Assembly (NCBI GenBank): GCA_947493995.1
Contig: CANLTJ010000005.1
Span: 151,474-215,473, forward strand
DNA length: 64,000 bases
Direction of reading: 5' to 3'
DNA from: an uncultured Arachnia sp.
Lineage (GTDB): Bacteria > Actinomycetota > Actinomycetes > Propionibacteriales > Propionibacteriaceae
Shown: positions 36,084 to 44,200 of the stretch, piece by piece
How the letters are laid out: each line of letters opens with the position of its first letter
Numbering within the stretch: position 1 is the first letter of the stretch
Position numbers and translations under genes: made by a program
The notes under the pieces: model-generated
Told to the model about the DNA's origin: nothing
The model's database searches: none
Seen by the model: only the letters and a program-made list of their open reading frames with translations

Positions 36084-36264
36084 CGAGAAAATGCAGCCAG
36101 ATGTCGAAGACGAAGAAGTCCTCCTCGTCCTGGCCGGGACCGAACAGATCGGGGCGCAGCCGGGGGCCGCCGCCCAGCATCTGCCAGAACTTGGTCTTGG
36201 AGCGCACCATCTTGAAGAAGACGAGGTTGAGCAGCAGCACAACTTTGCATGTCCTCTTGGACAT
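36073..36264 (-). CDS. Small protein, convergent with lctP
   Basis: A 63-residue frame with strongly G/C-ending codons from about residue 10 onward, unlike its other frames. The segment [21 protein letters not shown] with [12 protein letters not shown] looks conserved in style, but I do not recognise a family. The start is unclear: ATG 36264 or ATG 36210 (MVRSKTKF), neither with a good Shine-Dalgarno. It overlaps the end of lctP by 11 bp. It may be a truncated remnant or a real short protein. Confidence 0.5.
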   Translation of the reverse strand: MSKRTCKVVLLLNLVFFKMVRSKTKFWQMLGGGPRLRPDLFGPGQDEEDFFVFDIWLHFLVKP

Positions 36265-36459
36265 GGAGAGTTGTCGGCGAAACTCTTACATATCTTCTTC
36301 CAGGCAGTTGGGTCTGGATCCCCTTCGCAGTTGATACACCGCTGGCGGAGCCAATTGATCTAATCAACTCCCGTCCGTCTGCACTTGTCAGCGGTGGCAT
36401 TCCCCACGGTCGCTACCCGAAGAAGTCTTCGTCCACCTCGACGATCGTCACCGTCCGCT
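36265..36459. other. Gene-poor stretch before the HigBA pair
   Basis: About 195 bp. The minus strand contains a very short frame (36413-36463; VKRTVTIVEVDEDFFG) with G/C-ending codons that could be the shifted end of the small frame at 36460-36609. Otherwise no gene or repeat is evident. Confidence 0.3.
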
Positions 36460-36609
36460 TCACTGCACACCGACGCCGTAGCGGACCAAAGGCAGCGAGC
36501 GCCCGCAGGCAATGAACTCGGCCTCGGGTGAAGCGGTGGTGAGCCCGGGAGCCCAATCGATCAGCAGAAGTACCGAGCGGTCAAGCGACCGGATCGAGAT
36601 GCTGGACAT
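36460..36609 (-). CDS. Possible third small gene after higA
   Basis: A 49-residue frame starting MSSISIRSLDRSVLLLIDWAP inside the last 29 bp of higA. About three quarters of its codons end in G or C, which is unusual for chance overlap. Its stop overlaps a further GTG (GTGA) that opens a 16-codon frame. It may be a small partner of the toxin-antitoxin pair or a decayed gene with a frameshift. No family is recognised. Confidence 0.3.
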   Translation of the reverse strand: MSSISIRSLDRSVLLLIDWAPGLTTASPEAEFIACGRSLPLVRYGVGVQ

Positions 36610-36865
36610 CGGGCACCCCTCTAGCCCGTTCGGCAGCGAGGTCGTGGGCAATCTGCATCGACAGCCACGCCCGCGCCGTCCCCACGCCGGCTTCTTCCAA
36701 ACGGACAGCAAGGTTCGGACTGATGCCGGAATGACAGTGAAGCACACGACTTAGCGTCACGCGTGAGATCCCCAACCGAGCCGCAGCCTCACTGACGCTG
36801 AGCTCCAACTGCGCCAGCACGTCCTCCCGGAGAACCTCTCCCGGGTGCACTGGATTCTTCATCAT
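36581..36865 (-). CDS. higA: HigA-family antitoxin (XRE-type HTH)
   Basis: A 94-residue antitoxin of the HigA/VapI type. The opening NPVHPGEVLREDVLAQLELSV and the helix-turn-helix SVSEAAARLGISRVTLSRVLHC are the family features; AWLSMQIAHDLAAER follows. It binds the toxin and the operon operator. It lies 17 bp after higB with a strong GGAGGAAAAG signal. The operator is probably the inverted repeat at 37169-37196. Confidence 0.92.
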   Translation of the reverse strand: MMKNPVHPGEVLREDVLAQLELSVSEAAARLGISRVTLSRVLHCHSGISPNLAVRLEEAGVGTARAWLSMQIAHDLAAERARGVPDVQHLDPVA

Positions 36866-36882
36866 CTTTTCCTCCCTCCTGC

Positions 36883-37161
36883 TCAGTGATAATCCAGATA
36901 GTCGACAAGCTCAACATCCGCTTCAACGAACCGGAAGGTGACGCGCCAGTTCCCGTTCGCCCAGATCGACCAATGGCCGGCGAGGTCGCTCTTCAGCCGG
37001 TGAGTCCGAAACCCCGGGATTGCCAGGTCATCTGAACCTTGAGCGACATCTAAAGCTGAGAGAATACGTCGGAGCTTTGACACATGAGCAGCCTGGATGC
37101 CCTTCTTGGTTCCCTCTCGATACAGCCCCTCCAGCCCCTCGTGCCTGAAGCTGGCGATCAT
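36883..37161 (-). CDS. higB: HigB/RelE-family toxin
   Basis: A 92-residue RelE-superfamily mRNA endonuclease toxin. Family features are the N-terminal FRHEGLEGLYREGTKKG, KLRRILSALDVA, the segment GFRTHRLKSDLAGHWSIWANGNWRVTFRF and the VELVDYLDYH end. The start at 37161 is chosen because a TACACT box lies exactly 6 nt upstream (leaderless); an ATG two codons earlier overlaps that spacer. Toxin precedes antitoxin, the usual HigBA order. Confidence 0.92.
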   Translation of the reverse strand: MIASFRHEGLEGLYREGTKKGIQAAHVSKLRRILSALDVAQGSDDLAIPGFRTHRLKSDLAGHWSIWANGNWRVTFRFVEADVELVDYLDYH

Positions 37162-37167
37162 GTGCAT

Positions 37168-37173
37168 AGTGTA
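37168..37173 (-). promoter_or_regulatory. -10 box of the higBA promoter
   Basis: On the minus strand TACACT, 6 nt, ATG 37161, with TTGTGT about 19 bp upstream as a -35. It lies inside an inverted repeat that probably binds HigA. Confidence 0.5.
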
Positions 37174-37196
37174 TCGAGTTACCTGACGCTATACAC
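37169..37196. promoter_or_regulatory. Candidate HigA operator
   Basis: Inverted repeat GTGTAT-N16-ATACAC (37169-37174 and 37191-37196) spanning the higBA -10 to -35 region, as expected for autorepression by the antitoxin. Confidence 0.4.
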
Positions 37197-37235
37197 AAGC
37201 ATCCGCTACCGTTGAAGGGTTTGACCAAAGCACAT

Positions 37236-37253
37236 TCGTAGCCATATCTACGA
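37236..37253. promoter_or_regulatory. Short palindrome upstream of the GH5 gene
   Basis: TCGTAG-CCATAT-CTACGA, perfect 6-bp arms, 110 bp upstream of the glycosidase start. It could be an operator for that locus; no other support. Confidence 0.25.
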
Positions 37254-37363
37254 TCTTCGCACTTGGCCTTCTCATGGCGAGTTGTTCAACATTCCCGTGT
37301 GCTCCTTCATCGTTGACTATGTTGTGCTGTTCCGGGAGCAATGACGCACTCAGGGGGATTGCG

Positions 37364-38665
37364 ATGCGACTTCACACGGACGGACACATCCTTCGAGACG
37401 AGCACGGGCGGCAACGAATACTGCATGGAATCAACATGGTTTCCAAGGGTAGGCCCGGTTCTCACGAGGCCAGAGACTTCGTCGGCGCCTGGACCGCCGA
37501 CGACATCGCCAACCTGGCCGCTCGCGGCTTTACCCTGGTGCGTCTCGGCATGATCTGGGCCGCCGTTGAACCCGATCCTCGTCATTATTCGGAGGAATAC
37601 CTGACGTGGCTCGGTGAGCAGCTCGACCTGTTCCACGAGCACGGCCTCGGTGTGATCCTCGACGCACACCAGGACCTCTACTCGCAGTCCTTCGGCGACG
37701 GCGCCCCCGCCTGGGCCACGCTCGCGGACTCGGACTTCCAGACCACCGACCTGTGGAGCGACGCCTACCTCACCAGCCCCGCCGTGCACCAGGCACTCGA
37801 TGCCTTCTGGGCCAACGCGCAGGGACCCACCGGCGTCGGGGTGCAGGACTCCTTCGCCGCCATGTGGGCCCATGTCGCCGCCCGCTTCGCCGGACATCCT
37901 GCCCTGATCGGCTACGACATCCTCAACGAACCCACCCCCGGGACCACTTCGCAGGAAATCTTCGGTGCCATCATCGGCGCGTTCGCCGCCGCGACCGGGC
38001 AGGACCCCGACAGGGTCGCTGCCGAGTTCATGGACCTCGAGATGAAGCTGTCCCAGCTGAAGCGCCTCGACGACGTGGCGGTGCACAGGATGATCGGGGA
38101 CACGGTGGCCCCGTTGCTCGCCGCGTTCGAGAAGAACGCGGTGGCGCCCATGATGGCAAGGGTTGCCGACGCGATACGGGCTGCAGATCCGGACTCGCTG
38201 CTCCTGCGCGAACACTCCTACTTCGCCAACCTGGGAATCCCGTCGGGCCAGCCGCCCCTGGAGGATGCTTCCTGCGTTTACTCCCCGCACGGGTATGACC
38301 TCACCGTCGACACACCGGCCATTGCACTGTCCAGCAACATCCGCGCGGGCACCATCTTCGAGCGGCACGCCGAGACCCAGAAACGTCTCAACGTCCCAGT
38401 CCTGGTGGGTGAGTGGGGCGCCTTCGGCGACGCGACGGGTGTGGAGGATCACGCCACGTTCCTGCTCGACACGTTCGACACCTTCCAGTGGTCCTGGACC
38501 TACTGGTGCTGGGAGGAGAACTTCGCCGACTCTGAGGCGGCCAACTCACTGACCCGGCCGCGCCCGCTGGCCTTCGCGGGGAACGCCATCTCCTGGCAGG
38601 TCGATGGCGACAGCTTCACCGCCGAGTGGGAGGGGGCAGACGGCTCGGCGCCGTCGGAGTTCTGA
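37364..38665 (+). pseudogene. GH5 endoglycoceramidase-like glycosidase with a premature in-frame stop
   Basis: The first 433 residues are a complete GH5 barrel: NEP motif with acid/base Glu about 189 (YDILNEPTPG), nucleophile Glu about 350 (VLVGEWGAFG), and SPHGYDLTVD between them, the layout of endoglycoceramidase-type enzymes. There is no signal peptide. Shine-Dalgarno AGGGGG precedes ATG 37364. A TGA at 38663 interrupts the frame, yet the same frame stays open for 70 more codons with coding-like sequence (QVEIAVQRDGVGTP, DRVIVEAGQGRFSLT), as expected for the usual C-terminal beta domain. The next gene, a GPH transporter, is also broken. The barrel alone might still fold. Confidence 0.75.
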
Positions 38666-38798
38666 TTCCCGAGCCTCCCGCAGGTGGAGATTGCCGTGCA
38701 GCGCGACGGCGTCGGCACGCCTGCAACCAGAACAGCTGACCGAGTCATCGTCGAAGCCGGGCAGGGACGGTTCAGCCTCACAGCAACTTGGCGTCGAG
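38666..38798 (+). other. Detached C-terminal beta-domain coding remnant of the GH5 gene
   Basis: In frame with the glycosidase after its TGA. It reads FPSLPQVEIAVQRDGVG and later RVIVEAGQGRFSLTA, a beta-rich pattern. A single CGA-to-TGA change upstream would explain the split. No start codon with a good signal suggests independent expression. Confidence 0.55.
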
Positions 38799-39554
38799 AT
38801 GGCCCTGACCCTCAAGCAGCGGGCACTACTCGCGACGCCCCTACCAGCGGCGTGGATGTCGCACGTCATCATCCATAACGTCTACGTAAAGCTCTACACC
38901 GACGTGATCGGCGTGGACCCGCAGCACGGGAATCCAGGCCACCATCACCGACACCGACTCCATGCTGATCGTGCTGCTGGCCCTGCCGCTGCTGGCCAAG
39001 GGCATCAAACATTGTTGGAAGCCGCACGTCGATCTGGCTGGGGATGATCCCGTATCTGGGTGGTCTGGCCACGCTGTTCCTCGCCACCGCCTGGTGGCAC
39101 GTGCTGATCTGCTACGTCTTCATAATGACCGGTCGTCACGTCATGACCCACGGCAGGGATTGCGCTGGAGGGTGCACTGATCGACGACAACGAACGTCGC
39201 ACCGGCACCCGCAAGGCGGGTTCGATCGCCGCGCTGCGTGCCCTCATGTCAGCTCCTGTCACTGGCGGACAGACGGCACTGTTCATGGGGATCATCACGG
39301 CCTACGGCTACGACCAGCTTGTCGACGTGCAGGATCCGACGGCGCAGTTCGGCATCCGCATCGCGACAGCAGGGGTGCCGATCGTGTTCTGCCTGATCGG
39401 CATGGTCCCGTTGGCGTTCCTGCCCTACTCCAAGCGCGTCGAGGCGGAGCTGAGTGAATTCTCCGAGCGTGAACGAGGACGACAGACAGCATTCAAGCCT
39501 TCAGACGAGACGCTCGACCCCTATGGCGACGCCCCGACCCAGCTCATCGAGTAG
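38799..39554 (+). pseudogene. Degenerate GPH-family sugar transporter
   Basis: Fragments of one MFS/GPH carrier are spread over three frames: frame A from ATG 38799 (LLATPLPAAWMSHVIIHNVY), a +1 shift near 38930 (SMLIVLLALPLLAKGI), another near 39030 (MIPYLGGLATLFLATAWW), then back to frame A near 39160 (IALEGALIDDNERRTGTRKA, and TAQFGIRIATAGVPIVF). Only about 250 codons remain of about 450, so internal segments are deleted. The C-terminal stop is intact. It directly follows the broken GH5 gene, matching other glycosidase-GPH pairs such as 9304-12629. Confidence 0.85.
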
Positions 39555-39692
39555 CTTGAGCGGGCGTCACACCATCACATAGCCAAATGCTGCCCATTCC
39601 CTGTGGCCGAGTGCTGGAAACCGGAAAACAGAGGCGGCCGCCGCCGCGATAACGTTGGCAATCCCAACGCCTACTGAAGCAAGGAGAACACA

Positions 39693-40094
39693 ATGCTGCC
39701 AACCGCTGTGCGAACAGTCGCCCGGTTGCTCACCGGATCCACCTTCGTCGTGCTTGGGGGGGACGCACTACGGGAGCCCGGCGGCCGGGTCGGCATGGCC
39801 GGACCCACGCTCGAAGCGATCCGCAAGCAGGTGCCACTCACCGACGATGACGAACTCTTGGTCCGCGTCAACGGCGCCGTGCAGGCGGCGGCAGGCGGCC
39901 TGCTCGCCATCGGTTTGCTGCCCCGGGTGTCGGCACTCGCACTCACCGCATCCATGATCCCCACCACGATCGCCGGCCATGCGTTCTGGAAGGTGGACGA
40001 TCCTGCTGAGCGCAAGCTGCAGAAGGTGCAATTCCAGAAGAACATGGCGATGCTCGGAGGACTGTTGATGTTCACACTCCCCAAGAGCGACTGA
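39693..40094 (+). CDS. DoxX-family membrane protein
   Basis: A 133-residue protein with about four membrane segments. The N-terminal ARLLTGSTFVVLGGDALREPGGRV and the central VNGAVQAAAGGLLAIGLLPRVSAL pattern fit the DoxX family, whose members are linked to redox and detoxification complexes. Shine-Dalgarno AAGGAG lies just before ATG 39693. It converges with the PaiB-like gene and an 82-bp inverted-repeat element lies between them. Confidence 0.85.
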   Translation: MLPTAVRTVARLLTGSTFVVLGGDALREPGGRVGMAGPTLEAIRKQVPLTDDDELLVRVNGAVQAAAGGLLAIGLLPRVSALALTASMIPTTIAGHAFWKVDDPAERKLQKVQFQKNMAMLGGLLMFTLPKSD

Positions 40095-40291
40095 GCACCG
40101 GCATTCTGGTACGGCTTCGGGGCGCCGGGGCCTGCAACATGCCGCATGCGCGGCGGGCGGTCATGAGGCGTGGTCAGCGCTCCGTCGGCTTCCTGTGCCG
40201 CTCACGGACAAAGGCTTGACGAAAAACTACACCTCGCTTCAGATCTCGTCTTTGTGGAGGGGCTGGAAGCGGATCCCGCTGCACTTTTTCG
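40095..40291. other. Intergenic region with an 82-bp inverted-repeat element
   Basis: Between the convergent doxX-like and paiB-like genes. Apart from the inverted-repeat element entered separately at 40215-40296, I see no gene. Confidence 0.5.
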
Positions 40292-40296
40292 TCAAG
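40215..40296. repeat. 82-bp element with 12-bp perfect inverted repeats
   Basis: Ends CTTGACGAAAAA (40215-40226) and TTTTTCGTCAAG (40285-40296) are perfect inverted repeats. A second pair, CGCTTC (40235-40240) and GAAGCG (40266-40271), is nested inside. The right arm contains the stop codon of the paiB-like gene. It may be a bidirectional terminator with a large loop or a MITE-like insertion; no target duplication is evident. Confidence 0.7.
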
Positions 40297-41038
40297 GACT
40301 GGCGGGCCCCGCGCCACCCCGCGGGAGCGGCGGTGCGGCTGCGACGGCGTCGGCCACGTGGTGGTCACGATCCCTGCCCCGTTCTCGCAGCCCCTCGACC
40401 ACGCCGTCGCGATCCGCCTGCGTCCTGTTCCGCGACACCTTGAACCGTCCCACCACTTCGGTGATCTCCAACTCGAGCCCGACGATGCCCTGCAGCATGG
40501 CGGCGGTGAAATCCGCCGGCGCTTCGTTCTCACTCCACGGACCGCGGTTGCGATCCGGGCTGTGCGGGGTCTCGGCCAGTCGTGCGGCGTCCAACATCCT
40601 CGCCTGTTCCAGTACCTCCGTGCGCAGGCGCTCAGGATCGCGATGCACCCGTAGCCAGCCAGCGATCTGCACCTGGGAGTAGTCCCACGTTCCGACGGCC
40701 CTGCCGGTGGCACGCCCACGCGCTGACCCACCGAGTTCCGGCGGCTGCACACTCGGGTACCAGCGCGGGCTCACATACGTGTGCGGGCCCTGCACCACGA
40801 CCCGGCAGGGCACAGCTGTGTCGTCGGGAAGGTCGAACTGGGTGTTGTGGCCGGAGGCGTGCGCCAGCAGCCGCGCATCGCGCCCCACGGTCGGCAATAG
40901 CGTGACATCCGGAACGCCGTCACTGCCGGTGATCCACAACGCAGCACCCACTTCAGCCAGCAGAGCCTGACACTGGTTCCAGTCGTCGACGCGCTGACTG
41001 GCCGGGCAATAGACACGACTGATCGGATCTGAGGGCAT
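40292..41038 (-). CDS. PaiB-like FMN-binding negative transcriptional regulator
   Basis: A 248-residue protein of the PaiB / flavin-reductase-like split-barrel family. The motif VVVQGPHTYVSPRWYPS, then GTWDYSQVQIAGWLRVHRD and the C-terminal GIVGLELEITEVVGRFKVSRNR followed by REGVVEGL-type sequence are diagnostic. Related proteins bind FMN; Bacillus PaiB affects protease and sporulation genes. The start at 41038 is set by a TAGCAT box 7 nt upstream. The last 25 residues are Pro/Ala-rich and run into an inverted-repeat element, so the tail may be acquired. Confidence 0.85.
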   Translation of the reverse strand: MPSDPISRVYCPASQRVDDWNQCQALLAEVGAALWITGSDGVPDVTLLPTVGRDARLLAHASGHNTQFDLPDDTAVPCRVVVQGPHTYVSPRWYPSVQPPELGGSARGRATGRAVGTWDYSQVQIAGWLRVHRDPERLRTEVLEQARMLDAARLAETPHSPDRNRGPWSENEAPADFTAAMLQGIVGLELEITEVVGRFKVSRNRTQADRDGVVEGLRERGRDRDHHVADAVAAAPPLPRGGAGPASP

Positions 41039-41045
41039 GCTGTCG

Positions 41046-41051
41046 ATGCTA
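41046..41051 (-). promoter_or_regulatory. -10 box of a leaderless promoter (paiB-like gene)
   Basis: On the minus strand TAGCAT, 7 nt, ATG 41038. It selects this ATG over 73 open codons further upstream. Confidence 0.5.
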
Positions 41052-41286
41052 GCCCGGCACGCTGCGCCGCGATCAGATCCTCGTCTGACCCGGGGGTTTG
41101 ACAGTCGACGATCCGCGTCCATAGTGATTTGTGAGATTCCCACAACGATCTCCCACCGGAATTGGATCGGCCTGTCACTGCGCTTGTCGAGGCTTCGGAG
41201 GTGACATCCTGAGTCGCAGGACGCGCCGGTGACCTGCAAGATTGACAGAATCCACACGTCGGCGTGGGTCGTTGAGGAGGTACCGG

Positions 41287-44200
41287 GTGTTGAAGCGCAT
41301 CGCCATTGTCAACCGCGGAGAAGCCGCGATGCGGCTGATCCATGCCGTGCGCGATCTCAACGCCGAGAACCCTGATCGGGAGCCGGTCACCACCATCGCC
41401 CTCTACACCGAGTCCGAGCGTTCGGCGATGTTCGCACGGGAGGCCGACGAGGCCTACCCCATCGGGCCCGCCTCCGAGCGGCCGTACCTCAACCACGAAC
41501 TTCTCCTGAACGTCCTCACCGACGTCGGCGCCGATGCCGTCTGGGTGGGGTGGGGCTTCGTCGCGGAGGACGCAGATTTCGCGGACCGCGTGGAGGCGCG
41601 AGGCATACGGTTCATCGGTCCCTCCGGGGAGGCGATGCGCAAGCTGGGCGACAAGATCGGCTCCAAACTCATCGCCGAGGAGGTGGGTGTTCCGGTTGCG
41701 CCGTGGTCACGCGGTGGCGTCGACACGCTGCAAGACGCACTCGCCCAAGCTGAGACCATCGGCTACCCCCTGATGCTCAAGGCCACGGCCGGTGGTGGCG
41801 GCCGGGGTATCCGAAAGGTCACTTCCGCCGACGAACTCACCGATGCCTACCAGCGCACCCGCGACGAGGCCCAGCGCTCTTTCGGCTCCGGTGTTGTCTT
41901 CCTGGAGAAGCTGGTCACCGGGGCGCGCCACGTGGAGGTCCAGGTCATCGCCGACAGCCACGGCACCGCCTGGGCCATCGGGGTGCGCGACTGCACGGTG
42001 CAGCGCCGCAACCAGAAAATCATTGAGGAATCCGCCTCCCCACTCCTCACGGAGGCACAGGCCGACGAGCTCAAGGGCTCAGCAGAACGGCTCGCGCTCG
42101 CCGTCGGCTATGTGGGCGCCGGCACAGTGGAGTTCCTATATCACCCCGACGAGAAACTGTTCGCCTTCCTTGAGGTCAACACCCGTCTCCAGGTGGAGCA
42201 CCCCATCACCGAGATCACCAACCAGTTCGATCTGGTCCGGGCCCAGATCCACGTCGCCGACGGTGGCCGCCTCCATGAGCGACCCACTGAAAGAGGGCAC
42301 GCCGTCGAGGCCCGTCTGAACGCGGAGGACCCGGACCGCGACTTCGCGCCAGCTCCGGGGCTCATCACTCGCCTCGCACTCCCTGCCGGGCCCGGCATCC
42401 GCGTCGACACCGGCGTCACCGAGGGCGACTCCATCCCCGCCGACTTCGATTCCATGATCGCCAAGATCATCGCCTACGGCCGGACGCGCAGCGAGGCATT
42501 GGGGAGGTTGCGCCGGGCTCTGGGTGAGACCACCGTCGTCATCGAGGGCGGCGCCACCAACAAGGCCTTCATCCTCGAGTTACTTAGGCAGCCGGAGGTG
42601 ACCGGCCCCGCCGGCGGTGGCGCATGGGCCGACACTGCCTGGATTGACCGCGCCCGCGCGGACGGCGGCCTTGTTGCCGACCAGCATGCGGGTATCGCGC
42701 TCGTCCTGGCCGCCATCGAGGCCTACGAGGAATCCACCGCCCGCGAGACGGAGCGCCTCCTGTCCACCGCCCGCGGCGGCCGACCACAGACGGCACACGC
42801 CGCCGGGTTGAAGGTGGACCTGAAGTTGCGCGGCACCACCCATGCCATCACCACCTACGCCATCTCACCCCACCACTACCGTGTGGTGGTGGACGGTCAG
42901 GCCACCGAAGCCGAACTCACGCGCTTTGACGATGTCCACGGCCGCATCGTCGTGGGTGATGAGCACCACCGGATCACGTCTGCGACCCACGGCCCCATCC
43001 ATGCCATCGAGGTGGACGGGGTCACGCACCGAGTCTCCCGCGACGAGGGGGGCGTGCTTCGCTGCCCCGCTCCTGCGCTTGTGGTGGCCACACCCGTTGC
43101 CGTCGGCGACGAGGTGGAAGCGGGCGCGCCGGTCATGGTGCTCGAATCCATGAAAATGGAGACGGCCGTCCGTGCCCCCTTCGCCGGGCGCGTGAAACAA
43201 CTGCTCGTGGCAACAGGTTCGCTGGTGGAGTCCATGGCGCCTCTTGTGCGGCTCGAACCCATCGGCGACGGAGCCCCCGCGGCGGAGCTGGAGCAGGCCG
43301 CCGTCCACGTCCCCACCCCACCGCATCTGGAGGCGCCAGCTGCTCGGACGCACCGCTTGGTGGGCGACCTCTCGGCCATCCTGATGGGCTTCGATGTGGA
43401 TCCGTCCGCAACCACCCTGACCACGTACCTGGAGGCCCGTGAGGAGGCCCGGGCCGCAGGCGTCGACGTTATGGCCGACGAGATCGGGCTCCTGAGATTG
43501 TTCGCGGACCTCGCCGAACTGGGCCGCAACCGACCCTTCGACGAACACACGAGCACCGAGCTGCGCGTCCACTCGGACCGCGAGCACTTCCACCGCTACC
43601 TGACCACACTCGACGCCGAACGCGCAGGACTGCCCAGCCAGTTCGTCGACCGGCTCGCCACCGCCCTGGCGCACTACGGCGTGGACTCGATGGACCGCTC
43701 ACCCGCCCTCGAGGAAGCCGTCTTCCGCATCTTCCTGGCGCAGAAGCGCATCGCCTCCGACGTACCCGTCGTCCTCGGCATCCTGGATCGCTGGATCACG
43801 GAAGAAGCCCCCGACGCGGATCGCGCCGCCACCGCGCGCGCACAGTTGGAGAGACTCGTCCGGGCCACCCAGCTCAGATTCCCCACGGTGGGCGACCTTG
43901 CGCGCTCCGTCCGGTTCCGCTGGTTCGACCAGCCGCTGGTGGACGCCGAGCGGGCCTCGATCGTCGCGGGCGTGGGCGACGAGGTGGAGGCCCTTGCCGC
44001 CGACCCGGATGCGCCCGACTACGACGAACGCATCATGAAGCTGGCCTCGATCCCCGAGTGGACGGCGAACTTCCTGGCCACCCGCTTGGGCCGAGGCACG
44101 CCCGCACACGAGCCGATGCTCGAAGTGCTGCTGCGCAAGTACTACACGGAGTACGGGCTCTCCAATGTAACTCGCCGCACCATCGACGGCCGCTCGGTCG

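Noticed and set aside
36019..36363. A plus-strand frame continuing past the lctP stop
   Set aside because: It overlaps lctP in another frame and is opposite the better-supported minus-strand small gene; codon bias is poor.
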